64,000 nt of DNA. It comes from Medicago truncatula. Its lineage: Eukaryota > Streptophyta > Magnoliopsida > Fabales > Fabaceae. Under the pieces are notes generated by a model that was given only the letters and a program-made list of their open reading frames with translations, searched no databases and was not told where the DNA came from. Made by a program: the position numbers and the translations under genes. This document shows positions 20,801 through 31,540 of the stretch, piece after piece. The stretch covers positions 59,066,494-59,130,493 of the forward strand of contig NC_053045.1 in NCBI RefSeq assembly GCF_003473485.1, in the 5' to 3' direction. Each line of letters starts with the position of its first letter. Position 1 is the first letter of the stretch.

Positions 20801-22662
20801 CTTTGCATGTCAATATGGAATTTGTTAGAGAATAGTAAATAGTTTATTATGTGTTATTGAGCTAGGCTCTCTTCTATACTCTTCAGTTTTGAACGAGAAA
20901 GACATTCAAACAGTAGTAAGTCTGTTTACATAGTTCAAAAATCATCTTTCAAAAGCAACTCTGTAATATTGACATGGCTTGTGTGCAAAAATTCAAAAAA
21001 ATTGGGAAGAATTTGCATTGAGACTTCAGAAATGCCTATTGAAGGTGATGAGCAAAAAATTAACAATTCCGAGTTATTAGACAATAATAACAAAAACTAT
21101 TCCACAAGTGGATCAACATCAGGAAAAAAACCAGAAAATAACTGAATAATGTTGTTTGGATTAGAACTGTTTCAAAAAAAAAATGTTGTTTGGATTAGAT
21201 GCTTTAGCATATAGACATGTCAAACCATTACCTACGTATATCAACAAGACGACAACTATAGACATGTCAAACCATTACTTACTGCAAAATGTAGGCATTT
21301 GCATATTGTGAGGATGGCTTTCTCCATTTCTCTGTCAGCTGTGTCATGGTTAGCTACGGCCTGACTCATGCATCATAAAATCAATCAGAAGTGAATTTCA
21401 TGAGAAATAGCGAGTAAAGCAAAAAAATATATATATACCTTTCCAACAAATTGATGAAATACACCAAGCAAGGGCACGAGAATTTCTTTTGATACGAGCT
21501 CCAATTGTGGTGGTACGGGCTCCTTCGGAACTTTGGGATTCAAAAAATACTGCAGAAAGTGCATTAAGATATAAGGCAAAGCACCCCCATTCTTCTTCAG
21601 AAAAAGGTAAAGCACCCCATTATGATCTCTACTAACAATACGACAACAATAACAACAACAACCAAGCTTTATTCCACTAAGTGAGGTCGGCTACATGGAT
21701 CAAATTACGACATAATTTTCTTTCATATACCATACTGCATTCCAACTCATTGATCTCTAGTCTTTCTTAATAGTTTCTCTTGTAGTTTTTTTAGTTCTCC
21801 CTCCGCCTCTAATAATCTGACTACCCTCTATTTGGTTTACTCTCCTTACTATAATATACAGAGATTTTACACAAATTGTTTTATTATAAGTGACAAGCAC
21901 TCAGTTCACATAAAAAGCACATCATGAACAAATTACATCGATTAACAGAAATTTCCAAATTATCAAAGCCACCAACAGTGAATTTCGATTACCTGAAAGG
22001 GTCTAAGAAGCGCATGAAGAACAATAAGTGCATTGATGGTATTCCATGTGGAGTTTGAACCATTGATAAGATGGCTATTCTGAATAGCAGATTGCAGATT
22101 CGGCACAAGTTCCGGCCATAAACTATGTTTCACAAAATCAGCAGCAGCAACGATTCGGAACTGCCACATCGAAAAATCTTAGAATACAAATAAATAAACA
22201 AATCAAAGCAAATCCAACTAAAATTAGAGATAGTAAAAAAAAAAAAAGAAACACCAACCACTTCAACTAAAATCTTGAGAACAGGAAATTCAACTCGAAG
22301 CAAAGCTTGCATAAGCTGATCCTTAAACTCCTTGCTAACATTCGAAGGTGTGGCGCCGGTGCTATCAACATTGCGTCGCGTGTGATTTTTGAGATAGGTA
22401 GCAGCAGCGATTTTCTGACCTTGATTTTCACCTCCTGTTGAGAATTGAGAATAAGATCAATTGAAAGTAGTTAGAGAAAAAATGAATCGGAGGTGGAGGA
22501 TGAAGATTTGGGAAAATTACCGGCGGAAATGGAGAGGAGATGGAAAGGGAAGTGAGGAGCGACGGAGAGACGGTCGAGCTCGGAGGTGGAGGTGTGAACG
22601 GCGGTGGCGTCGGGGCTGAGGGTTTGGTTGAGAAGATGAGCGATGAGAGTAATCTCCGCCAT
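8854..22662 (-). CDS. Importin-beta family karyopherin (plant-specific PLANTKAP type), 21 exons
   Basis: HEAT/ARM-repeat nuclear transport receptor that would shuttle through the nuclear pore with Ran. ATG at 22660-22662, TGA at 8854-8856. Exons: 22521-22662, 22259-22434, 21993-22160, 21439-21549, 21283-21360, 19307-19503, 19168-19228, 18801-18875, 18591-18668, 18437-18499, 18281-18364, 18031-18203, 13526-13565, 13292-13435, 13041-13160, 12739-12954, 11756-11938, 10727-11432, 9595-9800, 9299-9437, 8854-9008. They total 3315 nt (1104 aa) with every phase matching and GT..AG borders. Marker segments: [20 protein letters not shown] near the N-terminus, [16 protein letters not shown] in the middle, PPPPAPP near residue 800, a long Asp/Glu run near 980-1007, and the end [11 protein letters not shown]. 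Length and repeats fit importin-beta proteins. Assignment to At3g17340 rests on memory and on the neighbouring genes; importin-9 (IMB5) is the alternative. Intron 12 carries a copia element in opposite orientation. The exon 17/18 junction is the least certain. Confidence 0.92.
10195..10685. repeat. AT-rich MITE-like tract in karyopherin intron 18
   Basis: Rich in TTTTTAAAAACAGTTT-type words in both orientations (for example near 10235 and 10600), ending in AAAAACCAAAACCC and a GGCCC border near 10676. It suggests a decayed inverted-repeat element. Exact ends and target-site duplications are not visible. Confidence 0.3.
12279..12674. mobile_element. TRIM-like mini LTR element in karyopherin intron 16
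   Basis: Two direct repeats of about 122 bp (12279-12400 and 12553-12674) share GTATTAC, TAAGTCCCA, GTAGCATGAGAT and AAAGGAGGGTTCT, and flank about 150 bp. Just inside the left repeat, 12415-12426 reads TATTACCAGAGC, close to the initiator-Met tRNA primer site TGGTATCAGAGC. This fits a terminal-repeat retrotransposon in miniature. Repeats differ noticeably, so the insertion is old. Target-site duplication not identified. Confidence 0.5.
13849..14006 (+). repeat. Left LTR of the copia element
   Basis: Begins TGTTGAGATATTG and ends TATTCAAGA. It includes TATAAATA at 13951-13958, a plausible TATA box, inside a 24-bp segment that the right LTR lacks. The usual plant LTR ends TG..CA are here TG..GA in both copies. 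Confidence 0.9.
14007..14020 (+). promoter_or_regulatory. Primer-binding site of the copia element
   Basis: TGGTATCTAGAGCA begins directly after the left LTR. It matches the initiator methionine tRNA primer site (TGGTATCAGAGC) used by plant copia elements with one inserted base. Confidence 0.8.
14264..17576 (+). pseudogene. Copia pol remnant: protease, integrase, RT and RNase H
   Basis: Protease region near 14460 has DFGASKH where DSGAS is expected, so the catalytic motif is changed. The pre-integrase zinc motif ([16 protein letters not shown]) lies near 14825-14930. The integrase catalytic triad is visible: D in HSDVWGP, D in RSDNAKEY, E in VAERKHR. A frameshift near 16005 separates this from the RT, which starts near 16030. 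A second frameshift lies near 16508, and a TGA at 16575-16577 falls where WFGRFSK is expected. RT has the YVDD box (near 16680). RNase H residues are in [17 protein letters not shown] and VCDNQSA. The usual C-terminal YDMYAP is out of frame after 17576. A leader frame at 14031-14288 does not look like gag. Confidence 0.93.
17621..17754 (+). repeat. Right LTR of the copia element
   Basis: Matches the left LTR but lacks 24 bp that include the TATA-like sequence. Other differences are few, so the insertion is not very old. Confidence 0.9.
20275..20552. other. Repeat-like stretch in karyopherin intron 5
   Basis: Contains AGCCCCACATCGG at 20282 and a GC-rich border AGGGCCGGCCCTG at 20537, both words that recur in plant non-autonomous elements. 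No paired end or target-site duplication could be assigned. The rest of intron 5 (19504-21282) is AT-rich with no further recognisable feature. Confidence 0.3.
21643..21800 (+). repeat. SINE-like dispersed repeat in karyopherin intron 3
   Basis: Reads CAACAACAACCAAGCTTTAT, then CCACTAAGTGAGGTCGGCTA and later TTTCTTAATAGTTTCTCTT. I recognise this as a repeat found widely in dicot introns and spacers. The class is not certain from one copy. Confidence 0.5.
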
Positions 22663-22856
22663 GGAAATTCGTGGTGTTGCGCACAGCTCACAGATACTTT
22701 CCGCAATCTGAAAACCCTAGTTTCAGTCTAACGTATTGGCGGGAAGGGAACATTTCTGAGTATATATTGCTTGAAAAAATATATATTTTGTAATAGAGAA
22801 AAAGAATATGCTGTCAAAAAAATATGTAATAAGCGAAAAAAGGAATATTTGAAATT

Positions 22857-22862
22857 AAAAAA
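22857..22862 (-). terminator. Pol III terminator of tRNA-Ala
   Basis: Six T residues on the minus strand directly after the discriminator base of the tRNA gene, the normal RNA polymerase III stop signal. Confidence 0.85.
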
Positions 22863-22935
22863 TGGAGATGCGGGGGATCGAACCCCGTGCCTCTCGCATG
22901 CAAAGCGAGCGCTCTACCATTTGAGCTACATCCCC
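22863..22935 (-). tRNA. tRNA-Ala (anticodon UGC)
   Basis: A 73-base cloverleaf on the minus strand. The acceptor stem GGGGATG pairs with CATCTCC (one G-T pair), D arm GCTCAAATGGTAGAGC, anticodon stem CTCGC/GCGAG around loop TTTGCAT, and T arm GGGGTTCGATCCCC. Anticodon TGC reads GCA alanine codons. A- and B-box promoter elements are intact (TAGCTCAAATGG, GGTTCGATCC). No intron. It lies 200 bp upstream of the karyopherin ATG on the same strand. Confidence 0.96.
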
Positions 22936-24429
22936 ATGTTGAAATTACATCCTCTTGATCATTAAAATATTATGTTATAGAAAAACCGGATAGCATGGTT
23001 GCACATAGCCGTTCGTTTTGCTTCGGAAATAAACACCATACTGGGATTGATAAATGTTTTGTAGAGTCCTCTGACATTGGTAAGAATCCTAGATAAAAAA
23101 AAAAAAACTGCCAAACAGGTATTGGCTTCATAATCACTTTTCATTTTTCTCTTGAAGCCTTCAATAGTTGTAGCAAAAAATTGTTCGATAACCTTACCAC
23201 TTATTGAGTATAATATATAAGACACGGGTATTTGTCAAAGTCACCATTTAAGAAATGAACCGTTCTGTGGTGAAATTCTAAAATTCTCTCACTGATTACA
23301 CTCTTACCACACACAACTAGTTGGATATTATGCAACAAATCTATCTATTAGTTGTACAATATTGAAGATCTACCAATCATCGAAAATTAAGCTACTTCAC
23401 AGCTTCATGGAACCCAAAAGTATGTATGTGACACATGTACACTCAAAAATTTTCAAACCAAAGATGACCTCATTGAACTACATCATTTTCAAGCACCTAT
23501 GTGACGTTTCTGACATGTGCATTTAGAGTATCTTTAATGATTTTTTATTTTTTGACAGGAGTATCTTCAATGATGAATTCTACTAAAGATTATTTTTTAG
23601 ACCGTTTCTGGCACGTGCATGTTGACCATCTTCAATGGCGAACTTCACCAAAGATTATTTTTTGGATTCCATTGAACCACATCATCTTGAAACAACTTGT
23701 ACAATTTTTTATTCAAATGGTGTAATCTTTAAAAAGGTTCCACAGCTTACCAAACATATTAATATTTCATTTACAGAAGAAAAAACATTGAGAAGTGTGA
23801 AGGATGAGTCGCTTCGGGAGAACAGAGTAACTCCAAGTTGTCCTACTCCTATAAAAAATTTGGCAAAATACTCTCCTTTTAAAATTACATGTTAGCGTAC
23901 TCATATCATTTGAGATGCTCTTAGGCTGTGCATGTTAGCGTAGCATTTATCCTTACAGCATGTGATACCCCAAAGGACGGCGGCAGAAGAAGATTATTTC
24001 TCATGCATCAATATCAACGAAAAAAATGTCAACTAAAATGTAATCTACTAGTTATTATTGTACCAACCAATTAAAGTTGTGACTGATAACATAAACTCTA
24101 ATTATGTTGTAGATCGGCAACATGAGGGCAACAAAAGTATAAGTCTGTTATAGAGATAAAATCGAACAATTGGCTTGAACGGCAATATAACATAATTATG
24201 ATTGTCATTCTCTGTTATGTTAAACTAAAATGTAGTAATAGTTGAACGATTACATTAGTCCATTTGTCATCATGCTCATTGTGAACATGTAAAAACAGAA
24301 CTAGCTACTTTATATCACTAGAGAGGTACGGTGTCCAATAGTCTCAATTCACAAAACCTACAACTACACGAGCTCTCTTCATTGCCCTCCAACAAAAGGA
24401 GTGGAGCACAACTAAACTTAAAATTGATC
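22936..24429. other. Spacer between tRNA-Ala and the GUB_WAK gene
   Basis: AT-rich, no supported gene. A short internal duplication lies at 23580-23670: AAAGATTATTTTTTAGACC and AAAGATTATTTTTTGGATT, each next to a CGTGCATG or TTCAATGG word. It creates the overlapping open frames at 23501-23895, which have no family features. The part just before 24430 should hold the 3' end of the minus-strand GUB_WAK transcript. Confidence 0.45.
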
Positions 24430-25781
24430 TCAAAGTAGCCCTATCACCATGTGAAGGAAAACTACAACAAGCAAAACCACTTGGTGCCTTGTCCAAGGAG
24501 CATTGTACACTCCTTCTGATATCATGCTTCCAGTTCCAGCAGCTGAGATACAAAATAGAATACAGAAACTAACAGTTATGACCAGGGTTTGGTAGCTCAA
24601 TTGGTTCAATCTCAGAGTTAAGGATGTTGAAAGAGTAGATAAAGAAGAAGATATTAATCTAACAACTAATAGAACTTAGTATTCCTACTGTTTTCAACTA
24701 AAAAAGATAGTAACATTGTCACCAACAATTTTGAAAGAAAACAAAATGCATCTAAGTTTAGTTTTAGCATCTAATATACTAACATTTCACTCTGAAACCA
24801 GTTAGTGCTGTATGATTCATATTATTTCTTTAAAAAATAAAAATTGATAATCTATTTTATAAAATAGTTTTGAAATAACCAAAACAGAATTACATAATCT
24901 CAAACTAGTGTGCTATACAACCCTGTTCATATTAACTAGCACCAAATGATTCAGAATCCAAAGAAGAAACCAAGTAGCTTACCACATCCCCTTGTTGAAT
25001 TAGTGAAACTTGAGCAGAGACAAAGAAGAGCTTCAGTTTCAGTATCAAACCCACAAATCCCACCAGATTGTCCACAACTTTCACATCCAGTATCAGGCAC
25101 ACTAAAAGAAAGTTTAATCCCATAAACCCAATCCAAAGGACCAACACCTCTCAATTTATCACTATTAAACACACTAGTATAATGTGTACAATCCAAAATG
25201 TTCATACTCATAAACTTCATAGTATTATAACTTGTGAAACAACAGGGTGGTGAGCTATTTGTCATCAAATGAAATACCCTAAAAGCATTGCAGCCACCAT
25301 AAAGTTCATCACAAGTGTGTCCTTCAAAGTTGAAGCAAAGGTATTTGTAATGGTTAAGAACAGGAGAATCTATAGAGCAATTTAACAGAACAAAAACAGT
25401 GTCCTGTGATGGAGGGATAATAGCAGATTGAATATCTGTCATGAGAAAATCATGATGAGGTTGAAGAATGGAGCATGTGGACATTGATGGGTCGTAGAGT
25501 ACCATGGATTTTTTGTTGTAGTCAATGGATTGAACTTTGTAAGAACCAGAAGGAGTTTGAAAGAATAACTCAGTGGTTGTGCAGTTGAACATGTTTCTGA
25601 ACTGTGGTGCTCCACAACCATCTTCTAAAGAGAATGGGTAGTTTATGGGAATGGTGCCACATGAGGTTTTGCAGGGTGAGAGTGTGTGAATGGGAATGGC
25701 TTGTAGTAGTTGTAGATGGAGAGTTAGTAGAATGAGTTTGAAGATTGTGAATGGTGTTAGAAGATGATGCATGATTGACAA
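24430..25781 (-). CDS. GUB_WAK galacturonan-binding protein without kinase, 2 exons
   Basis: Predicted extracellular cell-wall protein of the WAK-associated galacturonan-binding family. Exon 1 is 24983-25781 and exon 2 is 24430-24542, joined at phase 1. Borders are G|gtaagc and ctcag|CT, giving 303 aa. Residues 1 to about 28 form a hydrophobic signal peptide (LILLTLHLQLLQAIP). The Cys-rich domain follows with CKTSCGTIPINYPF, then several cysteines and N-glycosylation sites (NCT, NCS, NSS, NST). The last 20 residues or so are hydrophobic (VVLLVVVFLHMVIGLL) after a Ser/Gly-rich stretch, so a GPI anchor or single membrane tail is likely. There is no protein kinase domain, and the reading frame ends naturally. 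Gene order suggests an At3g17350 orthologue (from memory). Confidence 0.88.
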
Positions 25782-26896
25782 GTTAGAAAATTAAGCAGAG
25801 AAAGCAAAGAAAGAAAGAAAGAAAGAAAGTATGGTTTGGAGGGTGGTGAAAAGGGGAGTAACTTTGGGATGGAAATGAGCGTAAATTACTCGAGCATGGG
25901 TTGAAATTGAATAGCTTTATGAACGTTGGACACAGGTTGTGATGCACTTGGTAGGTGGGATCCACATGTTGAAAATTTGAACAAAAGTGAATATTTGTGA
26001 TCAGTTATCAATGTTTTTGTTTTGTTTTTAGAGCCCGCTCGGAATCTATATGCAATATTGCAGGAGGAGCTATTCCACATTTCCATCCATTTGGTAAATT
26101 TGACTCTGACACACGTACCAATGCATATGTTTTATTTTGATATATTTAATTCTCTACTAAAAAATATTATAAAAATTTAATATTTTAAAAATATTCATCG
26201 AGACGAATCCAACAACATCTTACATGATATTATTTATCTTTGTGAATTAGTAGAAAAGTATTGTCAACTAGGTCATCTATTAAGGGACGGAGGGAGTAGT
26301 ACTAAACATTATGATATTGAATTTGGCAGGAACAGACCCACGCAGTCTAGCTCCCTTTGACGTTTTTTCAATCGTTTCACCACAAGTGAATGCAAAAAGA
26401 AGGATCAATGTTACTAGTTGTCTCTTTTCAATATTTTCTACAACACAGTTCCTACTTCCTACAATATTTTCTCCAACACTGGTCCTTTTAGTTTCGACCA
26501 CCTAACTTGGACCAATTTTTTTTAGAATTCTGCTCTTCTTCCAGCATATTTTGCTCGTACTCAACTGGAATGATAAGTATACCTCTGCGCTAGTTAACTG
26601 AAGCAGCGTTAGTTAACTACCGCACCTTATAGGTTCTGCGTGACTTAAGTGTATATGACAGCAACAGAGACAAAACACTTCACTTTTCCAAAACATCCAA
26701 AATTCGAAAAATCTCCCCCCAAGTCCGATTTTCACCAAATTTGATTCGAAAGAGTGTAGGACAAAACATATGTAAAAGCTAGAAACAATATTTATATCAG
26801 TTAGGCAATGATAGGAAAGCAACGCTTGAACTGGACGACCAGCCATGTTTGAACAGTATGTGTGACGAATTTGTTTGAAAAAGGCAAGATTATTAA
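25782..26896. other. Upstream region of the GUB_WAK gene and spacer
   Basis: Contains the GAAAGAAAGAAAGAAAGAAA simple repeat at about 25808-25828 (CT-rich on the gene strand), likely in the 5' leader of the GUB_WAK gene. From 26100 to 26896 it is AT-rich with no supported gene; the small frames there lack family features. Confidence 0.45.
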
Positions 26897-27530
26897 ATGA
26901 GAAGGTCAAACAATAAACACTTTGATGTTGATTTAAGAGGCACTATTCCTCTTAAATGAGAAGTTCAAACGATTGTCTTTAAATGATGAGAGAATTTTCA
27001 AATTTGAAATGAATGACAAAGGAACATTTAATGTGTGCCAAATGAGCATTTAAGAGATTGATCATAAACGAGAAGGTTAAACAAATGCATTTAATCGGGG
27101 AGGAAATTTTCGAATTTGAAATGAATGGCAAAGGAGCAATTAAGAGATTTATCTTAAATGAGAAGGTCAAACAATTGCATTTAAATCATGAGGGAATATT
27201 CAAATTTTGAAATGAACGACATTTATTGCGTGACAAATTGGTGAGAATGTCAAATGTTAGAATTTATTGTGTGGCAAAGGATAATTTAAAAGATTGATCT
27301 TAAATAAGAAGGTCAAACAATTGCATTTAAATGAGGAGAAAATTTTCAGATTTGATATGAATGGCAAAGATGCATTTAATGAATGACAAAGGAGTGAGAA
27401 GGTTAAATGTGAGAATTCGAAATGCTTTAAGGACATTTAAATGAGAAGGTCAAACAATTAAATTTGAAATGAATGACATTTATTGCGTGACAAAGGGGTG
27501 AGTAGGTCAAATCTGCGAATTTATTGCGTT
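26897..27530 (+). repeat. Degenerate tandem repeat array (about six units)
   Basis: Units begin AAATGAGAAGGTCAAACAAT or close to it at about 26897, 26955, 27067, 27156, 27302 and 27439. Each continues with TGCATTTAAATGAGGAG, TTTCAAATTTGAAATGAATG and a GACAAAGGAG word. Unit lengths vary (about 60-146 bp) because blocks such as TTATTGCGTGACAAA are gained or lost. Not coding. Confidence 0.8.
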
Positions 27531-27717
27531 GGAATGGGAGGGAAAAAGTTAGGTTAAAATTAGGGTTAAAGTATGCAGGGGGGTTAAGCTTTAACTAGTA
27601 ATTTTACCCCGTGCTACCGCCCTGGACATTAACATTGGAGAAGCTGATATATTGCAATATGATCTATTACATCGAAGACAAAATGATTCAATATTTTATG
27701 TCCTTAGATCACACACC

Positions 27718-27736
27718 CGTGCATCGTACGGGTGAG
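27718..27736. repeat. GC-rich hairpin, possible Helitron-type end
   Basis: ACCCGT GCATCGT ACGGGT forms a 6-bp stem. On the minus strand it is followed by seven bases and then CTAA, as in Helitron 3' ends, but the base after CTAA is G and not the usual T. Candidate only. Confidence 0.3.
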
Positions 27737-27799
27737 ATATATGTAAAATATGATCACCCAAGCACCGAGATCAATGTTATAGAAATCACGAAGAACACG

Positions 27800-30581
27800 T
27801 CATCCTTTTGTCAAAAAACATATACCATCGATCCTTTTCACATAACCCTGAAATAAAACGAAACCATTAAACAGATTCAGCCATATTACTATATTCGTAC
27901 TCAAGGAAGAAAAATATAAATGCATACTTACATAATGAGCATCAAACTCCATGCAATATGTTCTATATTTAACTCGCAGTTCAATGATAATCTTATGCAA
28001 TTCGGTAACAAGTTGCAGATCTAAAGAATCTTTAAAAAGAACATAAGTAAATATTCAATTAATCTGTCAAGAAAATATAAGTCAAACCCAAGTGTCGATG
28101 CATTTATAATGTTTAATGAGAACAAAAAGTAGAATACTTATAGACATCTTTGAATTTTAAATTCTACTTCACAATTATCAAACCATATAAACAGACACCC
28201 TCCAACTCTTACGACACAACTTTTGTTACGTTGCCACGCCAGCTGCAATCCCATTTTTGAATAGCAAGAAATAAAGGATTCCACAATTTCCGCTCACTGT
28301 AATCCTTATGAGCCATCATTGTTCATGTGTTTTTGAACCTATATATTTTAGCATGGTTGCATTAGAGTCTGCTCCAACGCCATAGATTTAAACACACTCA
28401 AAAGGATGACCAAGTCCTCACAACATATGTGTCATTCTTCCTGCACCTAATATTAGTAAAAGATATCATATCACTAATAAAAATGTTTTAAATTTGTCCT
28501 TAAATTTGATTATGTCTTCCCTTAAATTGAATTTATTGTTAAAAAATGGTATAACTCATTAGCTTTAGCGACATATATATCAATTCCAATAAGATGAGAT
28601 TCGTCAAATTATAAACATCATAAACACCATAAAGAAATTAGTGTCATAATCTGTAATGTAAAAAACCAAATAAATTGTATAGCAGCATGATTTCACCAAC
28701 TCAGTACCATACCAGAACAACACATAAGCTTAAAGTAAATTACTACACAAACTGTACTCACAAAAACTACTTGAAGTTAAACCATGTATCAATTCTTCAT
28801 TCCATATTGAGTTTACTCCATTGGTCATGTTATCTTTTTAAAAATACATACTTTTCCTAGCAAAAAAGTGATTATTTTTTTTCCAATAACATCTTCAAAA
28901 GTGAAATTTTGATTATAATTTTACCTTGAGTCGGAATCGGTGACTGATTCAGTTGCGGTGCCAGAGAGATGCAAATGGTCTTTGTTGGAGCTGTTTTCCT
29001 TGAAGCAGTTACAACGATTACGACCACGTTTTAGAGGCGGTGTCAAGTTGTGTGGTTATTCCACCATCCCTAAAATAAGAAGAAAAAAAACCACAGCACA
29101 AACTTCATAAATAAATAAAAAATAAACCTGTCAAATTTAACAAAATTTATAAATCAAAAGTAAAAAAAAAAAAATGAAAGAAATGGTGGAGGAAATTAAC
29201 ATCTCTACGTAAACTAAATCGTTACAGAACATTTGAATTGCATAGTTGCTATTCCCGATAAAACTAATTAAATTTGCATATGCATAAGCACCACCTCTAT
29301 AGTACATAAATAAAAGATATAATCTAATTTATGGACTAAGATACAATGCTATTCAACAAAAGAGAAAAACCTTTTAAATTAAGCAAAGTAGTATTGCTAT
29401 TCTAATAAGAGAAAATAGCAAGATAGATATGAAATTCAAAAACAGGACGAAGATCAAAACTGGAGTCTGAAATTTATGCAGAACTATAGAATTGTAAGAC
29501 ACTACCTCTAAAATCAAGTCTGTGAATGTAAAAATGCTATCTAAATCCCTTCGCATACATGTCAAGACAATTAAAAACAAAGTCAGCTCACCTTAACAAT
29601 CGCACAAATGCAACATGAGTCACACTTCAAATCCTATTATTTCATTTCAAACAAAATTTTTAGAGCATAATATATGCAGCACACAAACAAAAAATATTTA
29701 TAAACTAAAACGAAATATAAAGATATACACAAAAGAAAATTTCCAGTGATATCACTACAACGTGAATAGCAAAGAGGACCTATTAGTACTAACACATACT
29801 TCTTTAGACACTCTGCACATATATCATGAGATCCACTATGACACTATACTTGCACCAATAAACAAAAATGATACGTTAAAAGAAGTGAGAAAGGATGCAT
29901 TAAAAAAAGTGTCCAACAATACGGCCAAAGAACACGCTTATTTGCGATCTGAACTGATCACAATCCACCGCAACTGATGAATTTAGGACCAATACGGACT
30001 ACGACAAAATTATAATATGATTGAAACGAATCAGCGTCCAGTGTTCGAAAGGCACAATTCCAAATAGAAATCTAAATACTTTCACCTTGATATTCTTTAC
30101 TGTTGTGTCGGTCGAACGAAACAGACACATGAAATAATATATGTTGTACGCATAAACAAATGAACTTGTTATCATATTTAATAGATTCAAAGTACATCAG
30201 AATGGGAAATACACAAAACCATAACTTGAACATTCACCATAGATGGCTCGACAAACATAGAAAACAAAAAGACTTCAAGCAAACATAGAATATCAGCTTC
30301 AACCGTGACTTGAAAACACAAAAAAAAAGCTAACAGAACATCTGCCACACACTAAAACACTCAATCAATAAAACACAAATCACATAAAAATTCAAACTTT
30401 GATCAAAATAACTTACCAAAAGAAGTGCATCAATTGAAAATCTCAAGAACAAATCAAAATAAAAAACCTAAACTGAAAGAAAAAAAATTGTAAAACTGAA
30501 AATTACCAGATCTGCTATCTTGGGAGACATTGAATCGCGAATCGTTCTTGATATTGAGACGGTGGAGGTGAATGCGACCAT
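27800..30581 (-). pseudogene. Exon-like fragments of an unrecognised gene or captured gene pieces
   Basis: Four minus-strand pieces look like exons but cannot be joined in one frame. (a) 30507-30581 starts with ATG, encodes MVAFTSTVSISRTIRDSMSP plus KIADL and has a donor CTG|gtaatt. (b) 28925-29069 has acceptor attttag and donor AG|gtaaaa and encodes PPLKRGRNRCNCFKENSSN, but has a stop near its start. (c) 27932-28029 is bordered by tttttaaag and TAT|gtaagt and encodes LDLQLVTELHKIIIELRVKY. (d) 27800-27847 follows tttcag, joins (c) in phase and stops after GICFLTKG. I recognise no family. They could be a decayed gene, missing exons I could not place, or fragments captured by a transposon. Confidence 0.35.
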
Positions 30582-31468
30582 CAAAGAAATTGATTCAGGT
30601 TCTAAGAGGTGTTTGATTATGTTGTTGTAAATGTCAAAAACGATAAGAGGTTTCAGACATGAGTTTTTAGCAGAGGTGAGAACCGGTGAAGCCTCCGGCG
30701 TAGAAGGTGCCGGTAGAGTGGTTAATCAACCTATCATACTGCGAAATGGCCACCAATATTAAGTGTCTCTTTTTAATTTTAACAATTTTATGCATTGCTT
30801 CGATCGTGGTTTCAGGTAACAAACAAACTTCATACCTTAATTATGGTGGATGATAATGTGTGAAATGAAGTTTGAAATAAAAAATCATTTTCGTCTAGAA
30901 AAATCATTATTTGAAAGAAAAATGAGTTTACGCGCTTTCTTTACTTTTGAAATGTTGAAGGTTTCTTACAGGAAAATATCCAATATATTGTTTTTCTTAA
31001 AATGTTATTTCACTTTATATACATTTAGCCTCCGAGTTACGCTCTCAATCTGTTTCAGTTTAGCTTGACTTTGTAACACCATAACTTGATAGTTATAAGA
31101 ATATCATTAGTGTCATTTTTATTAATAATATTTTCTCATTTATCAAATTCAAAGAATACAATTTTTTTGTTTTGTTTTATGCTTTTGAGATTCATAGTCC
31201 AAGTTTATTTATTATACAGAGATATCTCCTAATTGTTCTGGATTGTATATCATCATATTAGATAATGTCTTTTTTTTATAAAATATATATAATATGTCTT
31301 TTAATCTATTAATTATATTAAATTATTCATATGATATGAAACATTTTTTTTTTGGGTCAGGATACGAAACTTTTTATCAAATAATTTAGTGTTTCATATT
31401 GGAAAAGATTGTAGAACCTTCAATCAGCAAGGACAATCTTTCTCTAGTTTTGCAATATAATATTTTTG
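30582..31468. other. Spacer
   Basis: AT-rich with no supported gene. The frame at 30850-31068 is Phe/Leu-rich but has no signal-peptide-like order that would fit the cysteine-rich exon downstream. Confidence 0.4.
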
Positions 31469-31540
31469 ATGAAAATTATTGTTTTGATAATTGTGAATTT
31501 GTGATGCACATACAATGTCTAATGACATCTTGATTAGCAG

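Noticed and set aside
22428-22706. Upstream ATG at 22706 (minus) as the karyopherin start
   Set aside because: That frame is Pro/Ser-rich, runs through the intron 1 donor, and is not in frame with the HEAT-repeat coding sequence that starts at 22662.
24587-24650. tRNA-like GGTAGCTCAATTGGTT word
   Set aside because: A-box-like word only; no B box or foldable arms follow.
27540-27575. Telomere-like TTAGGGTT words
   Set aside because: Only one or two scattered words; no TTTAGGG array.
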